Shown here: in pieces, positions 6,730-13,039 of the stretch | Layout: each line of letters starts with the position of its first letter | Position numbering within the stretch: position 1 is the first letter of the stretch | From: PVC group bacterium | GTDB lineage: Bacteria; Verrucomicrobiota; Kiritimatiellia; SS1-B-03-39; UBA6053 | NCBI GenBank assembly: GCA_003565035.1 | Contig: PXDP01000160.1 | Span: forward strand, 1 to 13,039 | Direction: 5' to 3' | DNA: 13,039 nucleotides | Program-made: the position numbers and the translations under genes | Notes under the pieces: generated by a model | Databases searched by the model: none | What the model saw: the letters and a program-made list of their open reading frames with translations, nothing else | What the model was told of the DNA's origin: nothing

Positions 6730-7046
6730 AAATTCTTTTTGACCAAGGGACTCCAGTACCTTTGAGAAGAAGTTTACATCCACATGTTGTGGATACAGCA
6801 TATGAGAATAAATGGGGTCAATTGTCCAATGGAGATTTGATACAACAGGCCGAGGATTCAGGCTATTCATTGCTAATTACAACGGATCAAAACCTGAAAT
6901 ATCAACAGAACCTTAGCTCAAGAAAAATATCAATATTGGTACTGAAAACAACTTCATGGCCTCGCATCAAAGATAAAGTAAAGGGCATTCTTCATGAAAT
7001 AAATTCCATGAAGGAGAACGATTACGTCGAGATTCATTTTGACTGA
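6726..7046 (+). CDS. DUF5615-family PIN-like toxin
   Basis: The 106-residue product has the DUF5615 layout of a reduced PIN/Mut7-C nuclease fold: MKILFDQGTP at the N-terminus with the conserved acidic residue D6 after the first strand, then a helix, NGDLIQQAEDSGYSLLITTDQNLKYQQNL with a second conserved acidic residue (the D of TTDQNL, about residue 54), and the final strand before TTSWPRI. It probably acts as an RNase toxin kept in check by the preceding DUF433 protein; activity is inferred from the PIN-like fold. Expression is likely coupled to the antitoxin through the ATGA overlap, since no separate ribosome-binding site is obvious. The gene ends 22 bases from the stop of the convergent fucI gene, with no terminator hairpin visible between them. 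Confidence 0.83.
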   Translation: MKILFDQGTPVPLRRSLHPHVVDTAYENKWGQLSNGDLIQQAEDSGYSLLITTDQNLKYQQNLSSRKISILVLKTTSWPRIKDKVKGILHEINSMKENDYVEIHFD

Positions 7047-7068
7047 TTAAGAGGACGAATTCCATCCC

Positions 7069-8853
7069 TCAACCATAAAGCGGCCCGAAGGTCTGGCAGG
7101 CGCGGAAATCGGCGCTTTCCAGTTCGCGGGTGCCGAAGGCGTTCCAGGCACTGGGACGGAAGAGCCGCTCGTTGGCCACGTTGTGCATGTACACCGGAAT
7201 GCGGAGCATGGAGGCCAGGGTGATCAGATCCGCGCCAATGTGTCCGTAAGCGAAGGCTCCGTGGTTGCTGCCCCAGGCGTTCATGACGCTGTAGGCGTCC
7301 CGGAACACGCCGTCGCCGCCGGTTTCGGGCACGAACCAGGTGGTGGGCCAGGTGGGGTTGGTGCGGTTGTCGAGGACATCGTGCACCTCCTGCGGCAGTT
7401 CGACGGTCCAGCCCTGAGCAATCTGCAGGGTCGGTCCCAGACCGCGGGTCAGGTTCACGCGGCAGAGCGTGACCGGCATTCCTTCTTTCGTGCAGTAGCG
7501 GGTGGACATGCCGCCTCCGCGGAAGTATTCGCGCATTCCCGGATGCCAGGTGGTGGCATCGAGACAGGCTTTCTGTTCTTCATCCGTAATGTCCCAGAAG
7601 GGTTTCATGGCCGGCACGCCGTTGTCCGACTGCTGTCCGGTGCCGTCCAGGGCCGCCGGTCCGGAATTGATCAGATGCAGGAATCCGCCCGCCGCGCGGC
7701 CGGTCAGTTCATGTCCCGTCACCCGCTTGACCGCCTCCGGACTCCAGTAGGTCCGCACATCCGCAAAAATCTGCGCGCCTTTGGTAATCAGATGACCAAA
7801 GAGCATCGAGACCGCGTTGAGGGTGTCGTTTTCTGTGGCCAGCATGTAGGGCGCGCGTTTGCCGTTCCAGTCAAAGGAGGTGGTCAGAATCGCCTCCATG
7901 AAATCGCCGTTGGGGAGATGGTCGGTCCACTGACGCTGTCCCTGGAAACCGGCCGCCAGCGCGTTGTGTCCGAGTGCCTCTTCCCCGAAGCCGAGTTCTT
8001 TCAGCTTGGGATTGCCCACCATCAGGTCGCGGGCGATGATCGCCATTTTCACTGAGGTTTCCCACTGGGCCTGGATTTCCTCCTCGGTGAATTTGTCTTT
8101 GTCGGGGTTGTAATCCTTGCCCTGATGGCAATTTTCTTTCACCCAGGAGAGCGCAAGCTCATATTCTTCAACATCGTAGATGCCCCGGTCCATACGGCGG
8201 ACAAATTCCACCATATCCACGGCCTCCACGCGCATACCGAGGTACTGTTCAAAAAAGGCGTGATCGGTGTAACTGCCCATGATGCCCATGGAGACTCCGC
8301 CCATGCCCAGATAGCTCTTGCCTTTCATGAAGGCCACCGCAATCGCGGCATTGGCAAAGCGCAGCATTTTCTCCTGCACATCCGCAGGAATACTGGTGTC
8401 GCTGCTGTCCTGCACATCCCGGCAGTAAATCGTGAAAATCGGCAGGCCTTTCTGATTGTGCGCCGCCTGCATCGCGGCCAGATACACCGCGCCGGGGCGT
8501 TCGGTGCCGTTGAAACCCCATACCGCTTTGGGCATCAGCGGATCCATATCCATGGTTTCCGAACCGTAGCACCAGCAGGGGGTCACGGTGATGGTGGCCC
8601 CCACGCCTTCGCGGGCGAATTTTTCCGCACAGGCGGCCGCCTCGGCCACCCCGCCGATGGTGCTGTCGGCAATCACACACTCCACCGCATCACCACTGAT
8701 GTGTTTCAGGTTGGCGGACAAAAAGTCGGCCACCGAACGGGCCATGTTCATGGTTTGATCCTCAAGGGATTCGCGGACACCGCCGAGACGTCCGTCGATG
8801 GTGGGACGAATCCCGATTTTGGGAAGGCTGCCGATCAGAGAAGAGTTGCTCAT
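7069..8853 (-). CDS. fucI: L-fucose isomerase
   Basis: A full-length 594-residue homologue of E. coli FucI (591 residues), the cytoplasmic Mn2+-dependent ketol isomerase that converts L-fucose to L-fuculose and also accepts D-arabinose. Similarity is clear throughout, for example PKIGIRPTIDGR near the start, ITVTPCWCYGSETMDMDP at about 88-105, WGFNGTERPGAVYLAA and TWPTTWF. The metal and catalytic residues E341 (in ATENDT), D365 (in FADVRTYW) and H531 (in WGSNHG) align with E337, D361 and H528 of the E. coli enzyme, with offsets of only three or four. The start is supported by AAGGAA at 8861-8866, seven bases upstream. It is the last gene of a cluster with a PfkB kinase and a DUF4432 protein; the gap to the upstream gene is 73 bases. 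Confidence 0.97.
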   Translation of the reverse strand: MSNSSLIGSLPKIGIRPTIDGRLGGVRESLEDQTMNMARSVADFLSANLKHISGDAVECVIADSTIGGVAEAAACAEKFAREGVGATITVTPCWCYGSETMDMDPLMPKAVWGFNGTERPGAVYLAAMQAAHNQKGLPIFTIYCRDVQDSSDTSIPADVQEKMLRFANAAIAVAFMKGKSYLGMGGVSMGIMGSYTDHAFFEQYLGMRVEAVDMVEFVRRMDRGIYDVEEYELALSWVKENCHQGKDYNPDKDKFTEEEIQAQWETSVKMAIIARDLMVGNPKLKELGFGEEALGHNALAAGFQGQRQWTDHLPNGDFMEAILTTSFDWNGKRAPYMLATENDTLNAVSMLFGHLITKGAQIFADVRTYWSPEAVKRVTGHELTGRAAGGFLHLINSGPAALDGTGQQSDNGVPAMKPFWDITDEEQKACLDATTWHPGMREYFRGGGMSTRYCTKEGMPVTLCRVNLTRGLGPTLQIAQGWTVELPQEVHDVLDNRTNPTWPTTWFVPETGGDGVFRDAYSVMNAWGSNHGAFAYGHIGADLITLASMLRIPVYMHNVANERLFRPSAWNAFGTRELESADFRACQTFGPLYG

Positions 8854-8926
8854 GAGATAATTCCTTAGAATGATGGTTGGGGTAAAAAAATTATGAAGAA
8901 AAGGATATTCAGTGCACGGGGAACGC

Positions 8927-10105
8927 TCAGCTTCCAGACAGCGTGGGAACCGGTTCCGGATGAACGGTGCCTTTAGCGGTTTTCTGCAGCTTGGCGATTT
9001 CCGCCTCGGCCGCTTTTACGTCTTTTTTGCTTTCCAGGGTTTCGATCCGGATTTCGGTGGTGCGTGATTCGCCCCCGGCCAGGGTGATGACCCGCTTCTG
9101 TTCCCGTTCAAAGCGGCGGACATTCGGATAGGCGGTCGCCGGTTCCAGACCGGTCACATAGCCGTCGGCGGTTCCGGCGGTGTTTTTCCAGAGCGTGAAA
9201 CAGGGGAAATCCTTGAGCGAGAAGCGCAGCAGCGAGGCCTGATTCCCGGCCGCATTGCGGAGCAGGGCCAGGGTTTCGCGTTTGCCGCGGGTTCCGGCGA
9301 GTTCATACAGATAGGCCTGCTCCACAAACCCGGGCTCAGAGGCTCCATAGCGGTCGTGGGTGGCAATGCCCTCCTGCGAGCGCGGATCGCGCGGGGCCAC
9401 CTGCTTGAACGGGGCCACCATCCGGGCGCCCTCTTCCAGCAGGGGGGCTCCATAATTGATGTGGTAAAGCATCTGATGCTCCACGGGGTTGTTTCCCAGA
9501 TTCGTCACCGTATCGGTAATCGTCATTTCCCCCGATCCGATTTCGGTGCGGATTTCGGTGTTCAGCCGCAGGGCCGGACCAAACATCATGGTTTCATCCA
9601 CTTCGCCCCGCACGCAGATGGCGTTCTTGGTCACCTCCAGCGACACCGCCCGGGCCGGCACATTGGCAATCTTGCCGTGCAGGGTCAGCGGCACCGTGTA
9701 GGGATTGCCGCTGTAATCCAGCACCGTGTCCTCGCCGGGGGCGCCCATGCTGTTCAGGCCGCAGCGCACAAACCACTCATTGAAGCCCTTCAGCCAGCCC
9801 AGGCCGCCCCGGTCCTGCTCGTGGATGAACGCGGGATTCACGGGATCTTTCACCGGCGAATCCCAGCCCAGACGCACGGAACCGCACTGCCCCTTCCATA
9901 TGCTCATGCCCCGGGTGGGCAGCACCGCAAACGAAAGCCGGCCATTATTCACCTCTATCACCTGAACCCCCTCCTGCAGACCGCCGCGGAGGGTGTAGGT
10001 GCAAACCGACCATTCCGCGCCGGACGCGGTGCCCTTTAAATTCAATGTGGGAAATTCCTGAGCGGAACCGGGGACAACAAGCGGGAGTGAATACTGTGTT
10101 TTCAT
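8927..10105 (-). CDS. DUF4432 aldose-1-epimerase-like protein, probable sugar mutarotase
   Basis: This 392-residue protein belongs to DUF4432, a branch of the galactose mutarotase-like beta-sandwich superfamily. Recognisable segments are LPTRGMSIW at 62-70, LHGKIAN with His143, EHQMLYHINYG at 209-219 with H210 and H215, and GLEPATAYPN with E321. These histidines and the late glutamate sit where aldose epimerases carry their catalytic His and Glu, so anomerisation of a free sugar is plausible. Between a sugar kinase and L-fucose isomerase, the natural role is supplying the right fucose anomer, which FucU does in E. coli; this is inference. The C-terminus has an extra Lys/Ala-rich helical tail (about 358-392). 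AAGG at 10114-10117, eight bases upstream, supports the start. No signal peptide is seen. Confidence 0.85.
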   Translation of the reverse strand: MKTQYSLPLVVPGSAQEFPTLNLKGTASGAEWSVCTYTLRGGLQEGVQVIEVNNGRLSFAVLPTRGMSIWKGQCGSVRLGWDSPVKDPVNPAFIHEQDRGGLGWLKGFNEWFVRCGLNSMGAPGEDTVLDYSGNPYTVPLTLHGKIANVPARAVSLEVTKNAICVRGEVDETMMFGPALRLNTEIRTEIGSGEMTITDTVTNLGNNPVEHQMLYHINYGAPLLEEGARMVAPFKQVAPRDPRSQEGIATHDRYGASEPGFVEQAYLYELAGTRGKRETLALLRNAAGNQASLLRFSLKDFPCFTLWKNTAGTADGYVTGLEPATAYPNVRRFEREQKRVITLAGGESRTTEIRIETLESKKDVKAAEAEIAKLQKTAKGTVHPEPVPTLSGS

Positions 10106-10117
10106 CGTGAGAACCTT

Positions 10118-10159
10118 GACGGGTGTGAACAGACGGGTGTGAACAGACTGGAATGAACA
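10118..10159. repeat. 14-bp tandem repeat, three units
   Basis: GACGGGTGTGAACA occurs twice exactly (10118-10131 and 10132-10145) and a third time as GACTGGAATGAACA (10146-10159, 11 of 14 matching). It fills most of the 69-base gap between the kinase and the DUF4432 gene. It may be a product of slippage or a repeated regulator or mRNA element. Confidence 0.7.
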
Positions 10160-10174
10160 GAATCTGCGCGCGTA

Positions 10175-11272
10175 TTATTTATCGGAGGCTTTTTCAAGCT
10201 GAACGACCAATTCTTCGCGGGTCGGGGTGGTGCCGTGCGTTACAAAGAACGCGGTGGTCGCGTTGGCGAAGGCCAGACGTTTTTTCAGCGGCAGCGTTCC
10301 AAGCGAAGCGCAGAGATATCCGCCGTTGAAGCTGTCCCCTGCCCCAGCCAGACGGATGACGTTGGACTGCCGGTCCTGCTTCGTCCAGGCCTCCCCTTCT
10401 GCTTCGGTGGAGCCCACCGCAAATTCCGGGGTGTGAACGATCAGTTCGTCAAATCCGATTTTCCGCCGCGCTTCGGCCAGTGCGGGGGCGATCGCTTCCG
10501 GCGTGTACTCCGGCTCCGCCACTCCGATGCGCGAAAACAGTTCCAGCACTTCGTGCTCGTTGAGGCTGAAGGTCATTGGAATTTTGTCGCTGTAGGAACG
10601 GATCAGCTCCAGACTGCGCAGAAAGGCCTCCGAGGATTTCTTTTTAATATCTGCAAAATCAAAAAACATCCGTTTCGGCGGAGCGGAATCGGTATATTGA
10701 GACATAAATCCGAGAAACAACTCGTCAAAATTCGCGGTCAGCGACCAGTATCCCAGTCCGAGAATATCCACATCCGCGAACATTTCACGGAGTTTTTCCG
10801 GCCCGAAATGCGACTGAAACTGCTCCCAGGACAGGGTCGACACCGCCGCCAGATTGCTCATCAGCAACTTTCCGTCGGAAAATTCAAAGGCCAGCGTCAG
10901 GGCCGGATCGCCCAGCGACTCCATCGAACAGATCGACTCAAATTCTTTGAAGGCCGGATCGATTTCGGAGCTTCCGTACAGCCCCGGAAGGATCGGGTTC
11001 AGGCCCAGAATCGCCGGCACCCGGCCGGTATTGATCCCGAAGCCGCCCTCGCAGCGGCGTTTTGCGACAATTTCGAGCCCCACCCCGCCGTCCGCCCGCT
11101 TCACCAGCAGCTCCCCGAACATCTTCAGCTTTTCCATCGGCGTATAGTCCGTCGGACTGCGCCGGACATCCACCAGCTGATAGGTTTCATCAACAAAACC
11201 GTCACACCCCAACAGAATTTTTCCGCTGAGCTGTTCGATGTATTCGCAATAGTCTTTCATGTCAGTCATCAT
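10175..11272 (-). CDS. PfkB-family carbohydrate kinase, candidate L-fuculose kinase
   Basis: A 365-residue ribokinase/PfkB superfamily protein. The decisive motif is AGAGDSFNGGY at 309-319, which holds the anion hole and the catalytic base D313. The N-terminal glycine-rich substrate region is GGFGINTGRVPAILGL at about 76-91. These enzymes phosphorylate a sugar hydroxyl using ATP. Linkage to fucI suggests L-fuculose as substrate, replacing the classical FGGY-type FucK; this is inference and the kinase could instead act on another sugar. It is somewhat longer than typical ribokinases of about 300 residues. In-frame ATGs occur at 11272, 11269 and 11260 with no clear Shine-Dalgarno for any, so the exact start is uncertain. 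It is the first gene of the fucose cluster. Confidence 0.85.
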   Translation of the reverse strand: MMTDMKDYCEYIEQLSGKILLGCDGFVDETYQLVDVRRSPTDYTPMEKLKMFGELLVKRADGGVGLEIVAKRRCEGGFGINTGRVPAILGLNPILPGLYGSSEIDPAFKEFESICSMESLGDPALTLAFEFSDGKLLMSNLAAVSTLSWEQFQSHFGPEKLREMFADVDILGLGYWSLTANFDELFLGFMSQYTDSAPPKRMFFDFADIKKKSSEAFLRSLELIRSYSDKIPMTFSLNEHEVLELFSRIGVAEPEYTPEAIAPALAEARRKIGFDELIVHTPEFAVGSTEAEGEAWTKQDRQSNVIRLAGAGDSFNGGYLCASLGTLPLKKRLAFANATTAFFVTHGTTPTREELVVQLEKASDK

Positions 11273-11292
11273 AGATCAGAGCCAGGTTTAAG

Positions 11293-11320
11293 GGTTGAAT
11301 TGCAGAAGAGCCATTCAACC
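11293..11320. promoter_or_regulatory. 8-bp inverted repeat upstream of the fucose cluster
   Basis: GGTTGAAT (11293-11300) and ATTCAACC (11313-11320) are perfect inverted arms around a 12-base loop, 21 bases upstream of the kinase start and in the 104-base gap after umuD. It may be an operator for the sugar cluster. A terminator for umuD is less likely because no T run follows on the minus strand. Confidence 0.4.
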
Positions 11321-11376
11321 ATATTTTCCTCTAATATTGCAAGAAAGAATTCGTACGATTGGCAGGAAACGACACT

Positions 11377-11832
11377 TCATGCCGCCGGGCTTTTCCGGAA
11401 CGAGCGGATCACATGAAGGACCACGCCCCAGATTCCGTCCCCGGCATCCTCCAGCAACTCCAGCTCGGGATAATCCGGATGCGCCGCCACCAGAAACGCC
11501 CGGCGACCGCGCACGCGGAACGTTTTCACCGTGAAACCGCCCTGGACCCAGGCCAGCACCACATCGCCGGACCGGGGAGTCAGGGACCGGTCCACCACGA
11601 TCAGATCCCCGTCGAACATCCCCAAATCCCGCATGGAATCGCCCGCAATCCTCGCAAGAAAGGTGGCGGTGGGATTGCCGATCAAAGCCGTATTGAGGTC
11701 AATGCGGTCCTCCAGATAATCCTGAGCCGGAGACGGAAACCCGGCCGGAATATGGGCTTCGGAGCAGGAAATCGGTTGTCCCGCAGCCGGGGAAACCGCC
11801 AACGAACGAATTGAAGGGTGTGGAGAGTTCAT
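11377..11832 (-). CDS. umuD: UmuD-like SOS mutagenesis protein (S24 peptidase), without adjacent umuC
   Basis: From ATG 11832 the product has 151 residues and follows E. coli UmuD (139 residues) almost end to end: GFPSPAQDYLEDRIDLN at 31-47, AGDSM with the catalytic Ser66, GDLIVVD, FTVKTF with the catalytic Lys103, and WGVVLHVIRSF at the end. These match S60 and K97 of E. coli with a constant offset of six. The self-cleavage site is Ala30-Gly31, where E. coli UmuD has Cys24-Gly25. RecA-stimulated cleavage would yield the form that activates translesion polymerase V. No DNA-binding domain is present, so this is not LexA. The frame stays open upstream to 12009, but that segment is repeat-derived and lacks UmuD similarity. 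The next gene on this strand is the PfkB kinase, so the usual partner umuC is missing locally. Confidence 0.88.
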   Translation of the reverse strand: MNSPHPSIRSLAVSPAAGQPISCSEAHIPAGFPSPAQDYLEDRIDLNTALIGNPTATFLARIAGDSMRDLGMFDGDLIVVDRSLTPRSGDVVLAWVQGGFTVKTFRVRGRRAFLVAAHPDYPELELLEDAGDGIWGVVLHVIRSFRKSPAA

Positions 11833-11839
11833 AAATACA

Positions 11840-11868
11840 TGCATATTGCATACAAATGAATAAATCAA
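11840..11868 (-). promoter_or_regulatory. Candidate umuD promoter with overlapping symmetric element
   Basis: On the minus strand, TTGATT (11868-11863), 17 bases and TATGCA (11845-11840) lie so that transcription would begin about at the ATG of 11832. The -10 region is part of an imperfect palindrome, TACATGCATATTGCATACA (plus strand, 11836-11854), which could be the binding site of an SOS-type repressor. The -10 box is weak. Confidence 0.35.
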
Positions 11869-11980
11869 TCCCTGAATCCATATTCCAAATATGAATTTTA
11901 ACCCGCCCTCTTCTCTCCGCCTCTTCTTTCCTTTCCGGTAAGGTTTCCTCCCCCCTGAACGTTTAATGCATGCAATCTCA

Positions 11981-12016
11981 CCCATAGACTCGCCCATAGA
12001 CTCACCCAAAGACTAC
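11981..12016. repeat. 12-bp tandem repeat, three units, directly before the chalcone-isomerase-like gene
   Basis: CCCATAGACTCG, CCCATAGACTCA and CCCAAAGACTAC lie head to tail and end immediately before ATG 12017. If ATG 11966 were used, the repeat would encode SPID SPID SPKD in front of the signal peptide, so it is more likely 5' untranslated sequence. Confidence 0.7.
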
Positions 12017-12556
12017 ATGATGAAATTACCGATATATTCACTTCTGCTTTTGCCCCTTTGCCTCAACGCCGCCGATGTCCGGGAGGTGGCCGGCCACACC
12101 TACCCGCTTCAGGTCGAGGCCAAAGAACTGACCTGGACCCTTTCCGGGGCCGATCATTTCCGCTTCCGCCTCTTTTCTGTCTTCACCGGAGCCCTCTACA
12201 TCTCCGAAGCCGAACCCGATGCCCGCCGCCTCACCTTCACCTACACCCGGCGGCTGGGTGCCGACACCCTGGTCGAACAGGGCATGCGCGTTCTGCGCGA
12301 AGGAAAATCCGAAGCCGAGATTGCGGCCCGACGGGAACGTCTCGACAAGATCAACAACGCCTACCGGGATGTCGACCGGGGCGACCGCTACACCTTCACC
12401 GTCATACCGGAACGCGGCACCTGGCTGCATCTTAATGAAGAAGAAATCTTTTTTATAGACGACGCGGGCTTCGGTTTGTGGTATCTTAACATCTGGCTGG
12501 GCGACAATCCCATGTCCGCTTCGCTCCGCAACGCGCTTTTAGAAGGAATAAACTGA
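12017..12556 (+). CDS. Secreted chalcone-isomerase-like protein
   Basis: From ATG 12017 (or 12020) the product has 179 residues. MMKLPIYSLLLLPLCLNA is a signal peptide with probable cleavage after LNA, so the mature protein is periplasmic or exported. The remainder (VEAKELTWTLSGADHFRFRLFSVFTGALYISEA, later FTVIPERGTWLHLNEEEIFFIDDAGFGLWYLNIWLGDNPMSASLRNALL) follows the bacterial chalcone-isomerase-like domain (Chalcone_3): an open beta sheet and a closing helix ending in a W-L-G-x-x-P-x-S-x-x-L-R-x-x-L motif. Bacterial members are not flavonoid enzymes and are thought to bind lipid-like ligands. The next gene, a CFA-synthase-type methyltransferase, starts on the last base of this stop codon (TGATG), which supports a joint role in lipid modification. 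The in-frame start at 11966 is rejected because it adds a repeat-encoded leader. Confidence 0.8.
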   Translation: MMKLPIYSLLLLPLCLNAADVREVAGHTYPLQVEAKELTWTLSGADHFRFRLFSVFTGALYISEAEPDARRLTFTYTRRLGADTLVEQGMRVLREGKSEAEIAARRERLDKINNAYRDVDRGDRYTFTVIPERGTWLHLNEEEIFFIDDAGFGLWYLNIWLGDNPMSASLRNALLEGIN

Positions 12557-13039
12557 TGAAATCCATGCTCATGAACCTCGCCGAACAGGGCAAGCTCCCC
12601 GACATCGCCATCCGCACCGGAATCCGCAAACTGCTCAAAGGCCGGCTGGAACTTCTGGAAAAAGAGGGCGAAACCACCGATCAGCTCATTGCCCGCCTGA
12701 AAGATGAACCGGTCGCCATCGCCACCGATGCCGCCAACGAGCAGCACTACGAGGTGCCCACCCGCTTTTTCATGAAGGTTCTTGGACCGCGCATGAAATA
12801 CAGCAGCTGCATCTGGCCGGAAGGTGTCGACAACCTGGCTGACGCGGAAAAAGCCATGCTCGATCTCACCTGCCAGCGGGCCGAAATCGGCGGTCGCATG
12901 GACATTCTCGAACTGGGCTGCGGCTGGGGCTCCCTCACCCTCTGGATGGCGGAGCAATATCCCAACGCCCGCATCCTGGCCGTCAGCAACTCCGCCACCC
13001 AGCGGGCCCACATCGAAACTCAGGCCCTCGACCGCGGCC
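12556..13039 (+). CDS. SAM-dependent methyltransferase, CFA synthase / coclaurine N-methyltransferase-like, 3' end outside window
   Basis: The frame is open from ATG 12556 to the right edge, 161 residues. The N-terminal helical segment is followed by EQHYEVPTRFFMKVLGPRMKYSSCIWPEGVDNLADAEKAMLDL (about 66-109), the substrate-side signature of the cyclopropane-fatty-acid synthase superfamily, in the form typical of coclaurine N-methyltransferase-like members. The SAM-binding motif I, ILELGCGWGSLTLWMAEQYP, lies at about 121-140, followed by VSNSATQRAHIE. It probably methylates a lipid or similar acceptor; which one cannot be told. AAGGA at 12543-12547, eight bases upstream, and the TGATG junction with the chalcone-isomerase-like gene support the start and co-translation. 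Catalytic residues further downstream are outside the window. Confidence 0.85.
   Translation, partial: MKSMLMNLAEQGKLPDIAIRTGIRKLLKGRLELLEKEGETTDQLIARLKDEPVAIATDAANEQHYEVPTRFFMKVLGPRMKYSSCIWPEGVDNLADAEKAMLDLTCQRAEIGGRMDILELGCGWGSLTLWMAEQYPNARILAVSNSATQRAHIETQALDRG

Noticed and set aside
7183..8868. Plus-strand open frames opposite fucI
   Set aside because: FucI is conserved end to end on the minus strand; the plus-strand frames have His/Gly-rich shadow composition and no recognisable domain.
10118..10159. CRISPR array
   Set aside because: The repeats are contiguous without spacers and only 14 bases long.
11293..11320. Rho-independent terminator of umuD
   Set aside because: The 12-base loop and lack of a T run on the minus strand do not fit; an operator is more likely.
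9356..11416. Plus-strand open frames opposite the DUF4432 and PfkB genes
   Set aside because: The minus-strand proteins carry family motifs; the opposite frames do not.
11377..11832. LexA repressor
   Set aside because: There is no N-terminal winged helix and the length and GFPSPAQDY start of the core match UmuD.
11833..12009. Upstream in-frame extension of umuD encoding MGES-type repeats
   Set aside because: The extension is read from the 12-bp tandem repeat and a low-complexity region, has no UmuD similarity, and would displace the cleavage site far from the usual distance of about 25-30 residues.
11966..12016. Earlier ATG for the chalcone-isomerase-like gene
   Set aside because: It would put SPID repeats in front of a clear signal peptide; the start at 12017 or 12020 places the signal at the terminus.

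Overview
The window is bacterial, dense in genes and mostly GC-rich. The gene content points to the PVC superphylum (Verrucomicrobiota, Kiritimatiellota or Lentisphaerota type). It combines L-fucose isomerase with a DUF4432 aldose-epimerase-like protein, a PfkB sugar kinase and an IclR/FAD-oxidoreductase pair. This placement is inferred from content and style only; no marker gene is present. There is no rRNA, tRNA, transposase, integrase or CRISPR array.

Layout from left to right: (1) 1-2221, minus strand: an IclR-family regulator translationally coupled (ATGA) to a large FAD-dependent oxidoreductase that runs off the left edge. (2) 2338-3459, plus: an N-acetylglutamate-synthase-type protein with a shortened, apparently kinase-dead N-terminal domain. 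(3) 3531-4853, plus: three overlapping genes encoding a HigB-like toxin, an XRE/HigA-like antitoxin with a C-terminal extension, and a SecB-like chaperone. This is the arrangement of a tripartite toxin-antitoxin-chaperone (TAC) module. (4) 4987-6303, plus: a lone lipoprotein of unknown function in visibly AT-richer DNA. (5) 6511-7046, plus: a second toxin-antitoxin pair, DUF433 antitoxin followed by DUF5615 PIN-like toxin, again with an ATGA overlap. (6) 11272-7069, minus: a three-gene sugar cluster, PfkB kinase, then DUF4432 epimerase-like protein, then L-fucose isomerase. (7) 11832-11377, minus: an orphan UmuD-like SOS mutagenesis protein with no umuC beside it. (8) 12017-13039, plus: a secreted chalcone-isomerase-like protein translationally coupled to a methyltransferase of the cyclopropane-fatty-acid synthase / coclaurine N-methyltransferase type, cut by the right edge.

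How they work together: the fucose cluster probably takes free L-fucose through anomer equilibration, isomerisation to L-fuculose and phosphorylation, using a PfkB kinase in place of the classical FucK. No aldolase is in the window. The middle (about 3.5-7.05 kb) is an accessory stretch with two separate toxin-antitoxin loci around an orphan lipoprotein. Several first genes lack a Shine-Dalgarno sequence and have promoter-like boxes (a -35 element, 17 bases, a -10 element) whose predicted transcription start falls on or next to the ATG, which suggests leaderless transcripts. Downstream cistrons mostly carry clear Shine-Dalgarno sites. Palindromes overlap the start region of the IclR gene, the TAC toxin and the DUF433 antitoxin, consistent with autorepression.
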